Positions 9,358 to 17,811 of a DNA stretch of 64,000 nucleotides are shown piece after piece. The DNA comes from Amycolatopsis orientalis DSM 40040 = KCTC 9412 (GTDB taxonomy: Bacteria > Actinomycetota > Actinomycetes > Mycobacteriales > Pseudonocardiaceae). Position numbers and translations under genes: made by a program. Every line of letters begins with the position of its first letter. The first letter of the stretch is position 1. The stretch lies in NCBI RefSeq assembly GCF_000478275.1, contig NZ_ASJB01000077.1:62001-126000 (forward strand). The letters run 5' to 3'. The notes under the pieces are model-generated. The model had not been told where the DNA came from. It was given only the letters and a program-made list of their open reading frames with translations, and did no database searches.

Positions 9358-10451
9358 CACCTTCACGAAGACTGCTGGCCATCGTCGGCGGGGTCGGGGC
9401 GGTCGCCACCGGCACCGCCGCCGCGATCGCCGTCGCCGCACAGCAGCGGCGGCAGAGTGAGGATCCGTTCGTGGACGAGCCGTTGGGGGATCTTGAACCG
9501 GACCGGACCTCGACCGTGGCGGCCGAAGACGGCACGCCGCTCGCGGTCGAGGAGATCGATCCGGCGGATGGGGGCGAACCGGAGCTGACCGTCGTCGGCG
9601 TGCACGGGTTCGCGTTGTCGAAGCGCTGCTGGCATTTCCAGCGGCGAGACCTCGCGTCGCTGAAGCTGCCGCGGGTGCGTCAGATCTATTTCGACCACCG
9701 CGGGCACGGGCAATCCGGTGCCGCGACCGCCGAGAACAGCACCATCGAACAGCTGGCACGCGACCTCGACATGGTCGTGCGTTCGGTGGCGCCGGAGGGA
9801 CCCATCGTGCTGATGGGGCACTCGATGGGCGGCATGGTGATCATGGAGCTCGCCTCCGAGCATCCCGAGCTGTTCGACGACCGCGTGTGCGGCGTCGCGT
9901 TCATCGCGACGGCCGCGGGCGAGGTCGGCGCGCGAGGGCTGCCGAGGTCGCTCCTTTCGAAGTACAACCCGCTCACCCGGGGTGTCGGCGGGCTGGCGGG
10001 CTGGCAGCCCGGCCTGGTCGAGTTCGTGCGGGCGGCGGGCGGGCAGCTGACCCGGCAGGCCGTCCGACGGCTGGCTTTCGGCAGCCGGGACGTGTCGCCG
10101 CGGCTCGTCGACTTCATGCTGGAAATGCTCGAAGTGACGCCGGTGCGCGGCCTCGTGAACTTCGTCGACACCCTGGGCAGCCACAACCGGTATGCGGCAC
10201 TCGCCGGCTTGAAGCACGCGCACGTGCTGGTCGTCGGCGGGGATTCCGACCGGTTCACGCCGATCGCGCACGCCGAGCGGATCGCGGCGGAACTGCCGGA
10301 CGCGGAGCTGGTGCGCGTGCGCGGCGCGGGACACATGGTGCAGCTGGAACAGCCTGAGCTGGTGAACAGCCATCTGATCGATTTGCTACAACGGTGCACG
10401 GGCACCGATGGTGAAACTTCCGACCGGCGAACCTGGTGGTGGCAGCGCTGA
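9354..10451 (+). CDS. Membrane-anchored alpha/beta hydrolase
   Basis: The GTG at 9354 overlaps the alr stop and has GGAGG 8 bases upstream. The 365-residue product starts with a basic-hydrophobic segment (RRLLAIVGGVGAVATGTAAA) that could be an uncleaved signal anchor. Then comes a hydrolase domain with VGVHGFALS, DHRGHGQSG, the nucleophile elbow GHSMGGM, GGDSDRFTP and a late His in GAGHMVQ, giving a complete Ser-Asp-His set. It sits between alr and tsaE, and its stop overlaps the tsaE start (TGATG). The substrate is unknown. Confidence 0.87.
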   Translation: MTPSRRLLAIVGGVGAVATGTAAAIAVAAQQRRQSEDPFVDEPLGDLEPDRTSTVAAEDGTPLAVEEIDPADGGEPELTVVGVHGFALSKRCWHFQRRDLASLKLPRVRQIYFDHRGHGQSGAATAENSTIEQLARDLDMVVRSVAPEGPIVLMGHSMGGMVIMELASEHPELFDDRVCGVAFIATAAGEVGARGLPRSLLSKYNPLTRGVGGLAGWQPGLVEFVRAAGGQLTRQAVRRLAFGSRDVSPRLVDFMLEMLEVTPVRGLVNFVDTLGSHNRYAALAGLKHAHVLVVGGDSDRFTPIAHAERIAAELPDAELVRVRGAGHMVQLEQPELVNSHLIDLLQRCTGTDGETSDRRTWWWQR

Positions 10452-10915
10452 TGAACTTCGCTTTCCCGACTCCTGAGTCGACTCTTGCCTTCGGGCGCGC
10501 GCTCGGGCGCTCGCTGCGCGCGGGTGATCTGGTGCTGCTCGCCGGGCCGCTCGGGGCGGGCAAGACGACGCTGACCCGCGGCATCGCGGACGGGCTCGGG
10601 GTCGGCGGGCGGGTCAGCTCGCCGACGTTCGTGCTGGCCCGGGTCCATCCGGCGGGCGAGGCCGGGGTCGCTTTGGTGCACGTTGACGCGTATCGGCTCG
10701 GCGGGGATCTATCGCAGCTCGACGACCTGGATCTCGACACCGAGCTGGAGCGATCCGCCCTGGTCGTCGAGTGGGGTGAAGGGACCGCGGAGCGGCTCTC
10801 GGACGACTACCTAGTCGTGCGCCTGGATCGTCGCGAGGACGACGTCCGTGAGGTCACCTTGGAGCCGCACGGCACCTGGGCGTCCCGTACGCCCGACCTG
10901 CGTTTAGCGGGCTAA
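10451..10915 (+). CDS. tsaE: tRNA t6A synthesis ATPase TsaE
   Basis: TsaE is the ATPase partner in TsaB-TsaD-TsaE threonylcarbamoyl transfer to tRNA A37. Walker A GPLGAGKTT is at residues 32-40, SSPTFVLAR and HVDAYRL follow, and VVEWGE carries the family's Trp-Glu. The ATG at 10451 overlaps the previous stop; an alternative GTG at 10436 would add five residues. The last residues (DLRLAG) and the TAA stop at 10913-10915 are encoded by a dispersed repeat copy, so the C-terminus was probably altered when the repeat arrived. Confidence 0.93.
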   Translation: MNFAFPTPESTLAFGRALGRSLRAGDLVLLAGPLGAGKTTLTRGIADGLGVGGRVSSPTFVLARVHPAGEAGVALVHVDAYRLGGDLSQLDDLDLDTELERSALVVEWGEGTAERLSDDYLVVRLDRREDDVREVTLEPHGTWASRTPDLRLAG

Positions 10916-11092
10916 CCGCGATCTGTGCGGTAGGCGGGCCGGATCGCGGTTAGCCCGCTAAACGCGATCTCACCCGCTCCCGAGCCCCCGCCTGCGCACG
11001 TCGACTTTCGCGGGCTAACCGTGACGCGTAGGCATGCTAAGCAATGGGAGTGCCGCGGCGGCCCAGATCGCGATTAGGGGGCTAAAGTCGAC
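10895..11092. repeat. Four dispersed repeat copies between convergent genes
   Basis: Copies lie at 10895-10923, 10941-10968, 10999-11023 and 11066-11092. The first two form a perfect 24-bp stem (10900-10923 with 10942-10965, 18-base loop). The last two flank the 19-mer GACGCGTAGGCATGCTAAG (11023-11041), making a unit with matching ends GTCGACTTT...AAAGTCGAC. The block supplies the stops of both tsaE and the carboxyltransferase gene. Confidence 0.92.
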
Positions 11093-12413
11093 CTGCGGGG
11101 CCGACCACGGAGCGCGCGATTCCCAGGTCGACCAGGTCTTGGGGGCGTAATCGAAGGCGATCCGCGAGGGCGGGGACTTCGTCGGCGGGCAGCTTGAGGA
11201 TCGCCGCCGCCGCCTCGGGCGAGGTGACCGAGAAGTACGCGTCGGGCGTCACCCAGGTCGAACCCGGCGCCGCGAACGCGAGCGCGCCACCGGACCCGCC
11301 TTCCCCGATCACCAGAGTCGTGATCGGCACGGCAGCGCTCGCGACGGCCTCGAACAATTCCGCGATCGCCGCCCCGGCCCCTGCCCGCTCGGCCGCCGCG
11401 TCGTTCGCCGCACCGGGAGTGTCGACGAGCGTGAGCACAGGAATCCCCAGCCGCGACGCGAGCCGCACCAGACGGGCCGCCGTCCGGAATCCCGCGGGCA
11501 GCGTCGGCGTCCCGCACTGGGCCGCGTACGCGATCGTCCGGCCGTCTCGCCGTCCGAATCCGCAGAGGACACCGACGTCGACACCTCCGCACCTGTCGCC
11601 CGAGATGTCCTCGCGCCACTCGAAGTACCCATCGAGGTACTCGGCTGCCCTGGGGCGATCAGCGGAGCGCGCCGCCTGCACCGCGGCCCAGCCGCTTTCG
11701 GGCAATTCCAGCGATCCGTATGCGCCGGGAGGCGCGGCGGCTTCCGACGACGGCGAAGTCAGCAAACGCAACCACCGTTCCAGCACGGCGGCAAGATCGT
11801 CAGGCGGCACGATCCGATCGACCTGACCCCACGCGAGCTTCGCTTCCGCCGTGTACGCCTCCGCGGGCGCGTCGGCAGGCCGTACCCGGGAACCGGCGAA
11901 ACCGACCTGTGCCTCGGGCAACGCGAGAACGACGTCGGCGCTCGCTCCGAGCGTCGCCCAGCCGCCGCCCGTGGTGGGATCGCGCAGCACCGAGATCTGC
12001 GGCACCGACCGGGCGCCCGCGGCAGCCCGCGCGATGCGCTGCAACTGCGAAAGCGCGCGCATCCCGTGTTGCATGCGGCTGCCGCCCGTCGCGATCAGCG
12101 ACACCACCGGCAGCCGGGACGCCACCGCCCGTGCGAACGCCGCCTCGACGCGATCACCGGTCCGCTGACCGATCGACCCTCCCAGGAAGCCGAACTCGAA
12201 GGCGATCACGACCGCTTCGACCTCGCCGATCCTGGCTGTCCCACAAAGAACGGACTCGTCCTCGCCTGACCGCTCCGCGGCGGCTTCGCGTGCCACGCGG
12301 TAGCCCGGCCAGTCGATCGGCCCGTCGTCCGGCTCCGCGGACCGCGGAACGTCCAGATCCACGAAACCGGTCGCGATCTCCTTGATGACGGACCGCGCGG
12401 AGGGCCTGCTCAC
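11082..12413 (-). CDS. Fused carboxyltransferase alpha/beta (acetyl-CoA carboxylase type)
   Basis: The 443-residue protein contains two crotonase-fold carboxyltransferase halves. The N-terminal, AccD-like half has FEFGFLGGSIGQRTGDR and SGGSRMQ-type sequence (ATGGSRMQHG). The C-terminal, AccA-like half has TLVDTPGAANDAAAER and VIGEGGSGGALAFA. No cysteine zinc ribbon, normally present at the AccD N-terminus, is visible, and no biotin carboxylase or carrier gene is nearby. It starts with a GTG overlapping the matB stop (GTGA), so the two are translated together. Its last codons (GRL) and TAG stop come from a repeat copy. It could be an acyl-CoA carboxylase subunit or a malonyl-handling decarboxylase-like enzyme. 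Confidence 0.8.
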   Translation of the reverse strand: MSRPSARSVIKEIATGFVDLDVPRSAEPDDGPIDWPGYRVAREAAAERSGEDESVLCGTARIGEVEAVVIAFEFGFLGGSIGQRTGDRVEAAFARAVASRLPVVSLIATGGSRMQHGMRALSQLQRIARAAAGARSVPQISVLRDPTTGGGWATLGASADVVLALPEAQVGFAGSRVRPADAPAEAYTAEAKLAWGQVDRIVPPDDLAAVLERWLRLLTSPSSEAAAPPGAYGSLELPESGWAAVQAARSADRPRAAEYLDGYFEWREDISGDRCGGVDVGVLCGFGRRDGRTIAYAAQCGTPTLPAGFRTAARLVRLASRLGIPVLTLVDTPGAANDAAAERAGAGAAIAELFEAVASAAVPITTLVIGEGGSGGALAFAAPGSTWVTPDAYFSVTSPEAAAAILKLPADEVPALADRLRLRPQDLVDLGIARSVVGPAGRL

Positions 12414-13834
12414 CCGAGCGCCCGCTTCATGACCTTGCCCATGTCATTGCGTGGCAACGCTTCCAGATAGCGGACCACCCGAGGCCGCTTGTGCGGCGAC
12501 AACAAGCGAGCCACGTGGTCGGCCAGCTCCGACTCCGTCGGGCGTTCCCCGTCGGGCACCACCCACGCCACGATGCGCTCACCGAGGTCGTCGTCCGGCT
12601 CGCCGGTGACCGCGACCTCCGCGACCTGGGGATGCTCCATGAGCGCGTTCTCGATTTCGCCCGCGCCGATCTTGTAGCCGCCGCTCTTGATCAGGTCTGT
12701 CGCCTTCCGGCCGACGATCTTCACGTATCCGGCCGCGTCGCGCGTCGCCATGTCGCCGGTCCGGAACCAGCCGTCGTCGAAGGCGGCTTCTGTCGCGTCG
12801 GGACGGTTGAGGTACTCGGTGAACAGGTTCGGCCCGCGAACCTGGATCTCACCGACAGTGTCGGTCTCTTCGACAGGCTTACCGGCCTCGTCCACGAGAC
12901 GCAGGTCGACGCCGCTCAGCGGTACGCCGACGGTGCCGGGGACACGCTCGCCGTCGGCGCGGACGCTGGTGTTCATCAGCGTCTCGGTCATCCCGTAGCG
13001 CTCGATAACGCGCTGGCCGGTCGCCGCGGTGATGCGCTGGTGGTCGTGGACGGGCAGCGCCGCCGACCCGGAGACGAGCAGCCGGGCGCTCCGCAGCGCC
13101 TCGGCGAGCGATGGGTTGTCACCGACTTCGCCCGCGATGCGGTGGTACATGGTCGGGACGCCGAACAGCATGGTCGCCCCGGTCGCGAGCTCGCGTGCGA
13201 CGCCTTCCGTGGAGAACCGGCCGAGATGCCGGACCGAGCCGCCGCGCCGAAGCGGCCCGAGGATGCCGAGAATCAGGCCGTGCACGTGGAAGAGCGGAAG
13301 GCCGTGCACCAGGACGTCTTCGGCGGTCCATTCCCAGGCGTCCTCGAGCACGTCGAGGGTGGCCGAGATCGCGCGGCGGGGAAGGACGACGCCCTTGGGC
13401 GGGCCGGTGGTGCCGGAGGTGTAGACGATCAGCGCCGGGGCTTCGGCGTCCGGTTCCGCGGGGAAATCGACGGGTGCACCTTCGAGAGTGATGTCGCGGC
13501 GCGGCAGGCCGGCGAGACCGGCGGGCAGCTCGACGTCCGGTTCGGCGAGCACGAGGACGGGTTCGCTGTCGGCGAGGATATGCGCGAGTTCGCGCTCGCC
13601 GATCTTCGGATTGAGCGGGATGGCGGGAACGCCGGCGAGCAGTGCGGCGATCACGGCGACGCTGGTGTGGACCGTCGGCGTCGCCCAGACGGCGACGCGG
13701 CCGCTCGGCAGGTCGCGGGCGAGGGTGCCGGCGATGGCGGCGAGGTCGGCGTATGTCAGGGAGATATCGCCGAAGCGGAGGGCCTCTTTGCCGGAGCCGC
13801 CGCTCGTGAGTGTGGGGAACAACCGATCGGGCAC
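12410..13834 (-). CDS. matB: Malonyl-CoA synthetase
   Basis: This ANL-superfamily enzyme activates malonate (or methylmalonate) to the CoA thioester. The AMP-binding loop VYTSGTTGPPKG, the MatB-characteristic ERYGMTETLMNTSVRADGER region, GWFRTGDMA, and the C-terminal KSGGYKIGAGEIE and catalytic lysine region NDMGKVMK are present. The GTG at 13832-13834 is chosen because AAGGAGG-like AGGAGG lies 7 bases upstream, giving 474 residues and the start MPDRLFPTL. It forms a two-gene operon with the carboxyltransferase. This pair sits inside the otherwise conserved tsaE-tsaB neighbourhood, bounded by repeats on both sides. Confidence 0.92.
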   Translation of the reverse strand: MPDRLFPTLTSGGSGKEALRFGDISLTYADLAAIAGTLARDLPSGRVAVWATPTVHTSVAVIAALLAGVPAIPLNPKIGERELAHILADSEPVLVLAEPDVELPAGLAGLPRRDITLEGAPVDFPAEPDAEAPALIVYTSGTTGPPKGVVLPRRAISATLDVLEDAWEWTAEDVLVHGLPLFHVHGLILGILGPLRRGGSVRHLGRFSTEGVARELATGATMLFGVPTMYHRIAGEVGDNPSLAEALRSARLLVSGSAALPVHDHQRITAATGQRVIERYGMTETLMNTSVRADGERVPGTVGVPLSGVDLRLVDEAGKPVEETDTVGEIQVRGPNLFTEYLNRPDATEAAFDDGWFRTGDMATRDAAGYVKIVGRKATDLIKSGGYKIGAGEIENALMEHPQVAEVAVTGEPDDDLGERIVAWVVPDGERPTESELADHVARLLSPHKRPRVVRYLEALPRNDMGKVMKRALG

Positions 13835-13947
13835 CGCGTGACCTCCTGCTCGACTCCACCGGCCGGGGCGCGTGGATCCGAAAGCCCCCCGCTGGACCGT
13901 ACCGCGCGGCCCTCCTACCCCTCTGCGACCTGCTTCACACCGCCCCC

Positions 13948-14150
13948 GGATCGCGGTTAGCCCGCGAATGTCGCTCCGCCTGCAGCGGCCCTCGGAGAGT
14001 GACATTCGCGGGCTAACCGTGCTCAGTTGGTGGGGCCACGGGACCGGAGGGGGCTGGGTGACGGGAGCGACATTCGCGGGCTAACCGCGATCCGGTCGCG
14101 GGGGAGCAGCTGCGGGACCGGGTCGCGTTCAGCCCCCTAATCGTGGCGCG
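13948..14150. repeat. Four dispersed repeat copies between matB and tsaB
   Basis: The 342-base divergent gap between the matB and tsaB starts holds copies at 13948-13977, 13999-14024, 14063-14093 and 14122-14150. The middle ones are a CGACATTCGCGGGCTAACCG variant. The last ends about 26 bases before the tsaB start, so promoter elements must lie among the copies. Confidence 0.9.
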
Positions 14151-14176
14151 GGGCGCTGGTCGTAGGCTGGGTAACC

Positions 14177-14836
14177 GTGCTGGTACTGGCCATCGACACC
14201 TCGACCCCGGCGGTCACCGCGGGCCTCGTCGCCCTGGACGGCGACGCGCTCGAATCCCGCGGCGACCGCGTCACGGTCGACCCCCGCGCGCACGGCGAGC
14301 TGATCACGCCCCACGCCCTCGAAGCGGTCAAGGCCGCAGGCGTCACGCTTCGCGACCTCGACGCCATCGTCTGCGGCGTCGGCCCCGGCCCCTTCACCGG
14401 CCTTCGCGCCGGCATGGCCACCGCCGCCTCGCTCGCCCACGCCCTCGGCATCCCGGCCTACCCGGTCTGCAGCCTCGACGCGATCGCCGCCGAAGTCCCC
14501 TCCGGCGAAGCGCCCTTCCTCGTCCTCACCGACGCGAGGCGCCGCGAGGTCTACTGGGCCGCGTACGCCGCCGACGGCTCCCGCACCGACGGTCCGCACG
14601 TCCAGCGCCCGGCCGACCTCGACACCACGGTCAAGGTCGCGGCGGGCGACGGCGCACTGCTCTACGCCGACGCCCTCGGCGTCCAGCCGATGGAGCCGCG
14701 TTTCCCGTCACCTATCGGACTGGTCAAGGCCGCTCGCGAGGACTTCGGAAGCGAGCCCGCCCCGCTTACCCCCCTCTACCTCCGCCGCCCGGACGCCGTC
14801 GAACCGGCCGCGCGCAAGAAGGTGACCACGCCGTGA
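14177..14836 (+). CDS. tsaB: tRNA t6A synthesis protein TsaB
   Basis: TsaB is the ASKHA-fold scaffold that binds TsaD and TsaE. The N-terminal LAIDTSTPAVTAGL, VCGVGPGPFTGLRAGMA near residue 75 and the early His-containing segment (HGELITP) are diagnostic. It uses a GTG start, has 219 residues, and ends in a four-base GTGA overlap with rimI. Confidence 0.94.
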   Translation: MLVLAIDTSTPAVTAGLVALDGDALESRGDRVTVDPRAHGELITPHALEAVKAAGVTLRDLDAIVCGVGPGPFTGLRAGMATAASLAHALGIPAYPVCSLDAIAAEVPSGEAPFLVLTDARRREVYWAAYAADGSRTDGPHVQRPADLDTTVKVAAGDGALLYADALGVQPMEPRFPSPIGLVKAAREDFGSEPAPLTPLYLRRPDAVEPAARKKVTTP

Positions 14837-15312
14837 GGCTGGAACCCTTACGCCGCAAGGACATCCCCCGCTGTGTCGAGATCGAGAAGATCCTCTTTCC
14901 CGGGGATTCGCCGTGGAGCGCCTACGCCTTCCACGCGGAACTCGACGCCGGCGGCCACTATCTCGTCGCGCGCCCGGACGAAAGCGACGAGGTCATCGGG
15001 TACGCCGGCCTCGCCATCGTCGGCCGCCGCGGCGATTACGAGACGAGCATCCACACGATCGGCGTCGACCCGGCATGGCAGCGCAACGGGGTCGGCACCG
15101 CGCTCCTGAAGGCGCTCCTCGACCGCGCGGACGAACTCGTCGCGCCGGTGTTCCTCGAGGTCCGCACCGACAACGAAGCGGCGATCGCGCTCTACGAGCG
15201 GCACGGTTTCGAACGCGTCGGCCTCCGGAAGCGCTACTACCAGCCTTCCGGCGCCGACGCCTACACGATGGCCCGCCCGCGGGCCCAGGTCCGAGACGAG
15301 GTGGCGGGCTGA
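14833..15312 (+). CDS. rimI: Ribosomal protein S18 alanine N-acetyltransferase
   Basis: A GNAT acetyltransferase of 159 residues. The acetyl-CoA loop VDPAWQRNGVGTALL (motif A, Q/RxxGxG/A) and EVRTDNEAAIALYERHGF (motif B) are clear. The start GTG overlaps the tsaB stop and the stop overlaps tsaD (TGATG). RimI genes sit between tsaB and tsaD in many actinobacteria, which supports the assignment over a generic GNAT. Confidence 0.9.
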   Translation: MRLEPLRRKDIPRCVEIEKILFPGDSPWSAYAFHAELDAGGHYLVARPDESDEVIGYAGLAIVGRRGDYETSIHTIGVDPAWQRNGVGTALLKALLDRADELVAPVFLEVRTDNEAAIALYERHGFERVGLRKRYYQPSGADAYTMARPRAQVRDEVAG

Positions 15313-16358
15313 TGCCACGCATCATCATGGGCATCGAGAGTTCGTGCGACGAGACCGGCGTCGGCCTCGTCCGCCTGCACGACGACAACACGGTCGAACT
15401 CCTCGCCGACGAGGTCGCTTCCAGCGTCGACCAGCACGCCCGCTTCGGCGGCGTCGTCCCCGAGGTCGCCAGCCGCGCCCATTTGGAGGCGATGGTCCCG
15501 ACCGTCGAGCGCGCCTTCGACAAGGCCGGGCTGAAACTGTCCGATGTGGACGCCATCGCGGTGACCGCCGGACCCGGCCTCGCCGGCGCGCTGCTGGTCG
15601 GCGTCGCCGCGGCCAAGGCGTACGCCGCCGCGCTCGACATCCCGCTCTACGGCGTCAACCATCTGGCCGGGCATATCGCGGTCGACACCCTCCAGCACGG
15701 GCCGTTGCCCGAACGCTGCCTCGCCCTGCTCGTCTCCGGCGGGCACACGCAATTGCTTCTGGTGGACGACATCGCGTCCAAGATCACCGAACTCGGGTCC
15801 ACTGTGGACGACGCGGCGGGCGAGGCATACGACAAGGTCGCCCGCGTCCTCGGCCTGCCCTACCCCGGCGGCCCGCCCATCGACAAGGCCGCCAAGAACG
15901 GCGACGGCGCGGCCATCGCGTTCCCCCGGGGAATGACCGGGCCGCGTGACGCCAAGTTCGATTTCTCCTTCTCCGGCTTGAAAACCGCCGTCGCGCGGTG
16001 GGTGGAAGGCGCCGAGCGCCGCGGCGAGGAGATCCCCGTCGACGATGTCGCGGCGTCGTTCCAGGAGGCCGTCGCCGACGTTCTCACCATGAAGGCGATC
16101 CGTGCGGCCAAGGAACACGGCGTGGACACGCTGGTCATTTCCGGTGGTGTGGCGGCGAATTCCCGGTTGTCCGAACTCGCCGCCGAGCGCTGCGCGGAGG
16201 CCGGGATCCAGCTGCGGGTCCCGCGGCCGCGACTGTGCACGGACAACGGCGCGATGATCGCCGCGCTCGGCGCGCATGTGGTCGCCGCCGGACGTCCGCG
16301 GACGGCGCTCGACTTCTCCGCCAACCCGGCGCTTCCGGTCCAGATCGTCTCGATCTAA
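15312..16358 (+). CDS. tsaD: tRNA N6-threonylcarbamoyladenosine transferase TsaD
   Basis: The catalytic subunit of t6A synthesis, 348 residues. MGIESSCDETG starts the ASKHA fold, NHLAGHI carries the metal-binding HxxxH, LVSGGHTQ and ISGGVAANSRL form the nucleotide site, and the DNGAMIA segment is near the end. It ends convergently with the epimerase gene; the two stop codons overlap on the bases CTAA at 16355-16358. From memory, groES follows directly in mycobacteria, whereas here 7.5 kb of envelope genes intervene. Confidence 0.96.
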   Translation: MPRIIMGIESSCDETGVGLVRLHDDNTVELLADEVASSVDQHARFGGVVPEVASRAHLEAMVPTVERAFDKAGLKLSDVDAIAVTAGPGLAGALLVGVAAAKAYAAALDIPLYGVNHLAGHIAVDTLQHGPLPERCLALLVSGGHTQLLLVDDIASKITELGSTVDDAAGEAYDKVARVLGLPYPGGPPIDKAAKNGDGAAIAFPRGMTGPRDAKFDFSFSGLKTAVARWVEGAERRGEEIPVDDVAASFQEAVADVLTMKAIRAAKEHGVDTLVISGGVAANSRLSELAAERCAEAGIQLRVPRPRLCTDNGAMIAALGAHVVAAGRPRTALDFSANPALPVQIVSI

Positions 16359-17506
16359 CGCGATTCGGCGACCGTGCGCTGTGCCGGGGCCAGGTTGAGG
16401 AGTTCTTCCAATGCCGCCACCGTCAAGGCGGCGGCATTGCCGTCACCGTAAGGGTTTCCGGTATGCGTCGGCCGGAGATCGCCGCGCAGGATTCTGGCCG
16501 CGGTGTCGGCGATGAGCGCGGTGTCCGTCCCGACCAGCCAGGCGCAGCCCGCCTCGATGGCCTCACGTCGCTCGGTGACGTCACGGAGCACGAGGACCGG
16601 CGTGCCGAAGGTGGGCGCTTCCTCTTGGATACCACCGGAATCGGTCAGGACGAGTTCGGCCAGCCGCAGCGCGCGCACGAGATCGGGATACTCGAGCGGC
16701 TCGGTGATCGTCACCCGTGGCGTGCCACCGAGCGCGGTCATGACCTGTTCCCGTACGGCCGGATTCGGATGCACCGGGAACAGCACCTGGACGTCGGTGT
16801 GTTCCGCGACGATCAGCTCGATCGCCGCGAGTGTGCGGCTCAACGGCTCGCCCCAGGATTCGCGCCGGTGCGATGTCACCAGGACCAGGCGTTCGTTCGC
16901 CTCGGCGATCTCCATCTCCAGCAACGCCAGCGCGGTGTCCCTCGCCGGCAGGTCGCGTTCGGCGATCGCGATCACGGCGTCGACGACGGTGTTGCCGGTG
17001 ACCGCGATACGTTGCCGCGCAACACCTTCCGTGCGCAGCGCGGCCGCCGCGCCCGGCGTCGGCGCGAGGTGCAGGGCGGTGATGCGCGAGATCATCTGCC
17101 GGGTGCCCTCTTCGGGAAACGGCGCCGCGAGGTCGTGTGTGCGCAGACCCGCTTCGAGATGAACGACCGGGATTCCCAGCCAGAAAGCGGCGAGCGCGCC
17201 CGCCAGGCCGGTGGTCGTGTCGCCTTGGACGACGACAGCGGCGGGCGCGACCTGACGGAGCAAGCGATCGAGCGCGGGCAGCAGCCCGGAAACCAGTTCC
17301 GCCTGCGTGCCCGTGGTTCGTGGCGGGGTGTCGAGCCAGGCGTCGACCGGCAGGCCGAACGGGATCAGCGCCTGCTCCACCATGCCCTGATGCTGTCCAC
17401 TGTGGACGACAAAAGGCCGTAGGCGCGGGTGCTCCGCCAGCGCCAGTGCCAGCGGCGCTAGCTTGACCGCCTCCGGCCGGGTCCCGGCCAGCAACATCAC
17501 ATCCAC
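16355..17506 (-). CDS. wecB: UDP-N-acetylglucosamine 2-epimerase (non-hydrolysing)
   Basis: It interconverts UDP-GlcNAc and UDP-ManNAc for surface polysaccharide synthesis. The start MLLAGTRPEAVKL, VVHSGQHQ, VQGDTTTGLAGALAA, HLEAGLRT, TSHRRESWG, HPNPAVR and TDSGGIQEEAP motifs identify the family. The GTG at 17506 is selected because AGGAG lies 9 bases upstream; upstream in-frame codons lack family similarity. The 383 residues match the family. Its product could feed the neighbouring glycosyltransferase, which is an inference from position. Confidence 0.93.
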   Translation of the reverse strand: MDVMLLAGTRPEAVKLAPLALALAEHPRLRPFVVHSGQHQGMVEQALIPFGLPVDAWLDTPPRTTGTQAELVSGLLPALDRLLRQVAPAAVVVQGDTTTGLAGALAAFWLGIPVVHLEAGLRTHDLAAPFPEEGTRQMISRITALHLAPTPGAAAALRTEGVARQRIAVTGNTVVDAVIAIAERDLPARDTALALLEMEIAEANERLVLVTSHRRESWGEPLSRTLAAIELIVAEHTDVQVLFPVHPNPAVREQVMTALGGTPRVTITEPLEYPDLVRALRLAELVLTDSGGIQEEAPTFGTPVLVLRDVTERREAIEAGCAWLVGTDTALIADTAARILRGDLRPTHTGNPYGDGNAAALTVAALEELLNLAPAQRTVAESR

Positions 17507-17557
17507 GCGTTCGCGCTCCTCATCCACGATTTCGAGTGTCCCGGAATGTCTCCGGTG

Positions 17558-17596
17558 ACGGCCGCCGGCGTGCGAGGGGCCCACGCCGGCGGCCGT
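17558..17596 (-). terminator. Hairpin between the anchor genes and the epimerase gene
   Basis: A perfect 15-bp stem (ACGGCCGCCGGCGTG at 17558-17572 with 17582-17596) lies 15 bases beyond the stop of the small LAATG protein. It would end minus-strand transcripts of the anchor genes; no long T-run follows. Confidence 0.7.
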
Positions 17597-17610
17597 TCTT
17601 CCGGGGAGCG

Positions 17611-17790
17611 TCAGCCCCCCACCTTGCCGAGCCGTTTCGTGCGGCGGTAGCCGGCGACGACCGCGATGGTTCCGAGAACCAGCAGGATCACCCCGACCGC
17701 CAGCCACCAGCCGACATCGGCCCCGGTGGCGGCGAGGGCACCCACCCCGCCACCGGCGACGCCGACTCCGGCGCCAGGCAACTTGTACAT
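17611..17790 (-). CDS. Small LAATG-type membrane-anchored protein
   Basis: This 59-residue reading frame is too short for most gene finders. It begins ATG behind GAGG and 21 bases after the larger anchor protein. It reads MYKLPGAGVGVAGGG, then VGALAATGADVGWW, a hydrophobic stretch (LAVGVILLVLGTIAVVAG) and a basic tail YRRTKRLGK. LAxTG, helix and basic tail form the tripartite signal used by class E sortases in high-GC actinobacteria, here with almost no protein before it. It could also be processed by the exosortase encoded 1.2 kb away. Function unknown. Confidence 0.7.
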   Translation of the reverse strand: MYKLPGAGVGVAGGGVGALAATGADVGWWLAVGVILLVLGTIAVVAGYRRTKRLGKVGG

Positions 17791-17811
17791 CTCGACCTCA
17801 CTTCACCCTGG

